Source: an uncultured Ferrovibrio sp.
GTDB lineage: Bacteria > Pseudomonadota > Alphaproteobacteria > Ferrovibrionales > Ferrovibrionaceae
Direction of reading: 5' to 3'
NCBI RefSeq assembly: GCF_937960835.1
Contig: NZ_CALGPC010000001.1
Location: forward strand, 1 to 64,000
Length of the DNA: 64,000 nt
Shown here: piece by piece, positions 60,169 to 64,000 of the stretch
Layout: each line of letters starts with the position of its first letter
Position numbering within the stretch: position 1 is the first letter of the stretch
Made by a program: the position numbers and the translations under genes
Notes under the pieces: model-generated
What the model saw: only the letters and a program-made list of their open reading frames with translations
Told to the model about the DNA's origin: nothing
Database searches by the model: none

Positions 60169-61119
60169 ATGAGTACCCTGAAGCGTCCCTATGGCATCGC
60201 GGTGGCCCAGATGGGCCCGGTTCATCTGGCCGATAGCCGCGCATCGGTGGTGAAGCGGCTGATCGAGCTGCTATGCGAGGCCAAGAGCCGCGGCGCCCGG
60301 CTGGTTGTCTTTCCTGAACTGGCGCTGACCACCTTCTTCCCGCGCTACTGGATGACCGAGGAAGAAGCCGTGGGGCGCTTCTTCGAGCGCAGCATGCCCG
60401 GGCCGGAGACCAAGCCGCTGTTTGAGAAGGCCGCCGAGCTGGAGATCGGCTTCTACCTTGGCTATGCGGAGCTCACGCCCGATGGCCGCCGGTTCAACAC
60501 CTCCATCCTGGTGGACGAGAAGGCCAAGATCGTCGGCCGCTATCGCAAGATCCATCTGCCCGGCCATTCGCATCACATCGAGACTGCGCCGTTCCAGCAT
60601 CTGGAAAAGAAATTCTTCGAAGTTGGCGACGAGGGCTTCAAGGTCTGGGAGACGCTCGGCGCCCGCATCGGGATGTGCCTGTGCAACGACCGCCGCTGGG
60701 CCGAGACCTACCGCGTGATGGGCCTGCAAAGCGCTGAGATCGTCGCGCTGGGCTACAACACGCCGAGCCACAACATCCACTGGAACGAGCCGGTGCATCT
60801 GCGCATGTTCCATCATCTGCTGTCCCTGCAGGCCAATGCCTATCAGAACGGCCTCTGGGTGGCGGCCGCCGCCAAATGCGGCAAGGAAGACGGCTTCCAC
60901 ATGATCGGCGGCTCCGCGATCGTGGCGCCCACCGGCGAAATCACCGCCCAGGCGCAGAGCGAGGAAGACGAGGTGATCTTCACCAATGCCGATCTGGCCT
61001 TGGGCGAGACCTTCCGTGAGCACGTCTTCAATTTCGCCAAGCACCGCCGGCCGGAACATTACCGTCTCATCGTCGAGCGTACCGGCGCCGGAGCGCCGCT
61101 TGGTACACCGCCGGAGTGA
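60169..61119 (+). CDS. N-carbamoyl-D-amino-acid hydrolase
   Basis: A 316-residue nitrilase-superfamily amidohydrolase closely resembling the Agrobacterium D-carbamoylase. The catalytic triad is Glu50 in FPELALTTFFPR, Lys127 in RYRKIHLPGH and Cys172 in CLCNDRRW. YNTPSHN, FHHLLSLQANAYQNGLW and EHVFNFAKHRRPEHY also follow that enzyme. It releases D-amino acids, CO2 and ammonia from N-carbamoyl-D-amino acids. It is followed after about 90 bases by the ABC binding protein. Confidence 0.94.
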   Translation: MSTLKRPYGIAVAQMGPVHLADSRASVVKRLIELLCEAKSRGARLVVFPELALTTFFPRYWMTEEEAVGRFFERSMPGPETKPLFEKAAELEIGFYLGYAELTPDGRRFNTSILVDEKAKIVGRYRKIHLPGHSHHIETAPFQHLEKKFFEVGDEGFKVWETLGARIGMCLCNDRRWAETYRVMGLQSAEIVALGYNTPSHNIHWNEPVHLRMFHHLLSLQANAYQNGLWVAAAAKCGKEDGFHMIGGSAIVAPTGEITAQAQSEEDEVIFTNADLALGETFREHVFNFAKHRRPEHYRLIVERTGAGAPLGTPPE

Positions 61120-61207
61120 GTTCTGCGCGGTGAGCTGGATGTTGAGAGTTTGATGCTGTCAGCAAGAAGCTGCGACTGATCCTAGAGCCAACAACAAGGG
61201 GGTATTC

Positions 61208-62053
61208 ATGACGTTCTTCAGACTTAACCTCGGGCTGGCCACAGCCGGCGCCCTGATGATTTCCTTTGCCGGACCGGTGGCCGCGCAGACGCTGAAAACC
61301 GGCGTGGACGCCACCTTCGCCCCGCATGCGATGGTCAAGCTGGGCGGCGGGCTGCAGGGCTTCAACATCGATCTGGGCGAAGAGCTGGCCAAGCGCCTGG
61401 GCAAGAAGCTGGAAGTCGAGGGCACGGAGTTTTCCGGTCTCATTCCCGGCCTGAACGCCAAGAAGTATGACTTCGTGCTGGCGCCGGTGACCGTGACGCC
61501 GGAGCGCGCCAAGAGCCTTCTGTTCACCGAAGGCTATCTCAACACCGACTTCACCTTTGTTGAAAAGAAGTCCGCGCCGGGCATCAAGTCGCTGGAGGAC
61601 CTGAAGGGCAAGACCATTGCCGTCAACAAGGGCTCGGCCTACGAAGCCTGGACGCGCGACAATGCCGAAAAGTACGGCTTCAAGTATGACGTCTATGGCA
61701 GCAACGCCGACGCGATCCAGGCCGTGCAGTCCGGCCGCGCCGATGCCAATCTGGGCGGCAACACCGTCTCGGCCTGGGCGGCGAAGCAGAATCCCGAAGT
61801 CAAGACGACCTACACCATCAGCACCGGCCTTGTTTGGGCGCTGGCCTTCCGCGCCGACGACAAGGCCGGCCGCGATGCCGCATCCATGGCGCTGAAATGC
61901 ATGAAGAAGGATGGCTTCGTCGCCAAGATCGCCGAGAAGTGGTTCGGCTTCAAGCCGGGCCCGGAGGCCGCTGCGGTCGCCATCGCGCCGGGCCATGGCG
62001 TGCCGAACATGGAGGGCTACGACCCGACGCCGGTCACCCTGAAATGCTCGTAA
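61208..62053 (+). CDS. ABC transporter substrate-binding protein (polar amino acid type)
   Basis: A 281-residue periplasmic binding protein of family 3. Signal peptide MTFFRLNLGLATAGALMISFAGPVAAQ. The mature part has GVDATFAPHAMVKLGGGLQGFNIDLGEELAKRLGKKLEVEGTEFSGLIPGL and the two-lobe pattern with KGKTIAVNKGSAYE and GRADANLGG. It would bind the hydantoin, carbamoyl amino acid or amino acid imported for the operon. ATG at 61208 has AAGGGGG upstream. The ATPase gene follows in 22 bases. Confidence 0.93.
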   Translation: MTFFRLNLGLATAGALMISFAGPVAAQTLKTGVDATFAPHAMVKLGGGLQGFNIDLGEELAKRLGKKLEVEGTEFSGLIPGLNAKKYDFVLAPVTVTPERAKSLLFTEGYLNTDFTFVEKKSAPGIKSLEDLKGKTIAVNKGSAYEAWTRDNAEKYGFKYDVYGSNADAIQAVQSGRADANLGGNTVSAWAAKQNPEVKTTYTISTGLVWALAFRADDKAGRDAASMALKCMKKDGFVAKIAEKWFGFKPGPEAAAVAIAPGHGVPNMEGYDPTPVTLKCS

Positions 62054-62075
62054 GCGTCATTGCACGAGGGGCATT

Positions 62076-62840
62076 TTGGCGATTGCCGGTATGAGTAGGA
62101 AGCCCATTCTGGAGCTCGTAGGCCTGCGCAAGGCCTACGGCTCCCTGGAAGTTCTGCGCGGGATAGACCTGCGGGTCTATCCCGGCGAACTGGTCTGCGT
62201 CATCGGCCCGTCGGGGTCGGGCAAGAGCAGCATGCTGCGCTGCTGCAACCGGCTGGAAGAGTTTCAGGCCGGACAGATTCTGGTCGGCGACACGGATATC
62301 AGCCGCCCCGATGTCGACATCAATGCCGTGCGCCAGCATATCGGCATGGTGTTCCAGCAATTCAATCTTTATCCCCACCTGACGGTGCTGGGAAACGTGA
62401 CGCTGGCCTTGCGCAAGGTTCAGGGCAAGTCGCGTAAAGAAGCCGATCAGCTTGGCATGGCAGCGCTGGAGCGCGTCGGCCTTGCTGATAAGGCGCCGGT
62501 CTATCCCGGCCAGCTTTCCGGCGGCCAGCAGCAGCGTGTCGGCATTGCCCGCGCCATCGTGCTGCAGCCCAAGATCATTTTGTTCGATGAGCCGACCAGC
62601 GCGCTTGATCCGGAAACCGTGGGCGAAGTGCTCAAGGTAATGAGCCAGCTGCGCGAGAACGGCATGACCATGCTGGTGGTCACCCACGAGATGGGATTTG
62701 CCCGCGCCGCCGCCGACCGCGTCGTCTTCATGGATGGCGGTGTGATCGTCGAACAGGGAAAACCGGAAGAGGTCTTCGGTGCGCCGCAACATGACCGCAC
62801 CAAGGCTTTCCTGGCCCGCTATACCAACGGCCATCACTGA
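62076..62840 (+). CDS. ABC transporter ATP-binding protein (GlnQ-like)
   Basis: A 254-residue polar-amino-acid-type ATPase. Walker A is GPSGSGKSS (about 44-52), the Q-loop is GMVFQQFNLYPHLTVLGNV, the signature is LSGGQQQR, Walker B is ILFDEPTSALD and the switch His is in VVTHEMGFA. Start: TTG at 62076 has AGGGG just upstream; ATG at 62091 (MSRKPILEL) is an in-frame alternative with a poorer ribosome site. Its stop overlaps the next permease start as TGATG. Confidence 0.94.
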   Translation: MAIAGMSRKPILELVGLRKAYGSLEVLRGIDLRVYPGELVCVIGPSGSGKSSMLRCCNRLEEFQAGQILVGDTDISRPDVDINAVRQHIGMVFQQFNLYPHLTVLGNVTLALRKVQGKSRKEADQLGMAALERVGLADKAPVYPGQLSGGQQQRVGIARAIVLQPKIILFDEPTSALDPETVGEVLKVMSQLRENGMTMLVVTHEMGFARAAADRVVFMDGGVIVEQGKPEEVFGAPQHDRTKAFLARYTNGHH

Positions 62841-63520
62841 TGGACGGTCTCGAACGCTTTCTCTACACCTTCTTCAACGCCGAGGTGGCCGCGCGCTACT
62901 GGCCTGACATCATCGCCGGCGCGGGCGTGACTTTGGGCGTGGGCGCGGCCGTATCAGTGACCGGCCTGGCGCTTGGTCTGGCCTTGGCAGTCCTGCGCGC
63001 CATGCAACGGCCCTGACTGTCGCTGCCGATTGTTGCCTTCGTCGACATCATGCGCGCCCTGCCGCCGCTGGTCGTCATCATCATCTTCTTCTTTGCCTTC
63101 CCGCTGATTGGCCTTGCCATGTCCGCCTTCACCGCGACCTGGCTTTCCCTGTCGCTGGTTCTGGCGGCCTATGCCGAGGAATGCATCTGGGGTGGCATCT
63201 TGAGCCTGCCGCGCGGCCAGGCTGAGGCGGCGCGCTCAACCGGCCTGACCTGGTGGCAGACCATGCTGTATGTGATCCTGCCGCAGGCCTTCAGGATCGC
63301 GGTGCCGCCGCTGACCAATCGCGTCATCGCCATCAGCAAGAATGTCGCGCTTGGCTCGGTGGTGGCGCTCAGCGAGGTGCTGAACAACGCTCATTCCGCC
63401 ACCAGCAATGCCGGCAATCCGACGCCGCTGACCATGGCCGCCGCGGCCTATCTGGTGATCTTCATTCCCGTCATCCTGGCGGCACGCCGCCTGGAAGCCC
63501 GCTGGCAGTGGAAGATCTGA
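62840..63520 (+). pseudogene. ABC permease interrupted by an in-frame TGA
   Basis: A polar amino acid ABC permease frame beginning ATG at 62840 (MDGLERFLYTFFNAEVAARYW). It has a first helix IIAGAGVTLGVGAAVSVTGLALGLALAVLRAM, then a TGA at 63014-63016 (codon 59), then continues in the same frame through VDIMRALPPLVVIIIFFFAFP, the EAA loop GQAEAARSTGLTWWQTMLYVILPQA and ends WQWKI. Everything except codon 59 fits the family, and the second permease has a sense codon there. Either a recent nonsense mutation has inactivated the gene, or a sequencing error (for example TGG or CGA to TGA) is present. A restart at ATG 63050 would lack the first helix. Confidence 0.85.
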
Positions 63521-63521
63521 G

Positions 63522-64000
63522 ATGGACGCCATCCTGCACAACTTCTTCAACATCGGCGTCTTCCAGGAGGTGCTGCCGTATCTGCTGCAGGGCCTGCTGA
63601 CCACTGTTGGCCTGTCCGCCCTGGTGATCCCGCTGGGTCTGGCAGGCGGGCTGTTCGTCGCGCTTGCCGGGACACAGACCGAAAACCGCCTGATCCGCGT
63701 CCTGATCGCGGTCTATGTCGACGTATTCCGCGCCATGCCGCCGCTGGTGCTGCTGATCTTCATCTATTTCGGCTTTCCGTTCCTGGGGATCGAGCTGCCC
63801 AAGCTGCTGGCGGTTGCGCTCGGTTTCCTGCTCAACAATGCCAGCTATTACGGCGAGATTTTCCGCGCCGGCTTGCTGGCCGTGCCGCAGGGCCAGATGG
63901 AGGCGGCGCGCTCCACCGGGCTGACGCGGCTGCAGGCGCTGACCTATGTCGTGGTGCCGCAGGCGACCCGCAACGTGTTGCCCGATCTGATCGGCAACAG
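63522..64000 (+). CDS. ABC permease, second subunit, cut by the window end
   Basis: The first 159 codons of another polar amino acid ABC permease, starting ATG at 63522, one base after the previous stop. The N-terminus is MDAILHNFFNIGVFQEVLPYLL. Helices and the motif YVDVFRAMPPLVLLIFIYFGFP resemble the preceding permease. The EAA loop GQMEAARSTGLTRLQALTYVVVPQA is intact up to the window edge. It probably forms a heterodimer with the preceding subunit, unless that subunit is dead and this one works as a homodimer. Incomplete at its 3' end. Confidence 0.9.
   Translation, partial: MDAILHNFFNIGVFQEVLPYLLQGLLTTVGLSALVIPLGLAGGLFVALAGTQTENRLIRVLIAVYVDVFRAMPPLVLLIFIYFGFPFLGIELPKLLAVALGFLLNNASYYGEIFRAGLLAVPQGQMEAARSTGLTRLQALTYVVVPQATRNVLPDLIGN

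Noticed and set aside
63014..63016. Selenocysteine or genetic-code reassignment at the TGA
   Set aside because: TGA serves as a normal stop for many other genes here (for example speD, fmt and dapE), no SECIS-like hairpin is obvious after it, and ABC permeases are not selenoproteins.

Overview
The window looks like chromosome from a GC-rich (roughly two thirds G+C) alphaproteobacterium, most likely of the Rhodospirillales type. The evidence is indirect: a class II EPSP synthase beside an acidic FYDLN zinc-ribbon protein and a tRNA-Ala(GGC), a PAS_5 protein, an HWE/HisKA_2 histidine kinase, a psuK-psuG pair, and dense operons with many GTGA/ATGA/TGATG overlaps. No genus can be named from sequence reading alone.

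Layout. 0-4.5 kb is an accessory, decaying segment: a Fic-domain enzyme with an unknown partner gene and strong palindromes in its promoter, remnants of a DISARM-type DrmB protein, a ParDE toxin-antitoxin pair, and an MmgE/PrpD pseudogene. It lies directly downstream of aroA, where alphaproteobacteria usually carry cmk and rpsA. 4.5-22.8 kb is mostly housekeeping: aroA, zinc-ribbon protein, tRNA-Ala, PAS_5, FemAB-like GNAT, the speD-speE polyamine operon behind a structured leader, four transporters and small enzymes, rmuC-exoD, def-fmt-truA and a sensor kinase. Dispersed hairpin repeats sit at 14.0-16.5 kb. 22.9-27.7 kb holds a universal stress protein divergent from a P-type ATPase and a Ca2+/Na+ antiporter, with an FNR-like box between them. 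27.7-46.1 kb is again core: dapE, secA, an epoxide hydrolase preceded by a 12-codon leader ORF, a MaoC hydratase, psuKG, the HWE kinase, accA, purH, GST, cfa and a UMF1-type MFS transporter. A frameshifted alpha/beta hydrolase pseudogene follows at 46.3 kb.

47.5-64 kb is a catabolic region. A TRAP transporter with a RidA protein is followed by a PuuR-like regulator divergent from an omega-amino-acid aminotransferase, with a perfect 18-bp palindrome between them. Next come two arms around a LysR regulator. The left arm is racemase, flavin reductase, GlcD-like FAD oxidase, DapA-like protein and SDR. The right arm is D-hydantoinase, N-carbamoyl-D-amino-acid amidohydrolase and a polar amino-acid-type ABC transporter. 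Two near-identical 21-bp palindromes flank the lysR gene. The simplest reading is a LysR-controlled hydantoin (or cyclic ureide) uptake and degradation regulon: racemization, ring opening, decarbamoylation and then oxidative or aldol-type processing of the product. One permease of the transporter has an in-frame TGA.

A window-wide theme is short, perfect or near-perfect tandem duplication (12-19 bp units at 4.18, 7.07, 7.60, 28.1, 46.65 and 46.70 kb). Two of these lie in pseudogenes, and one accounts directly for a frameshift.
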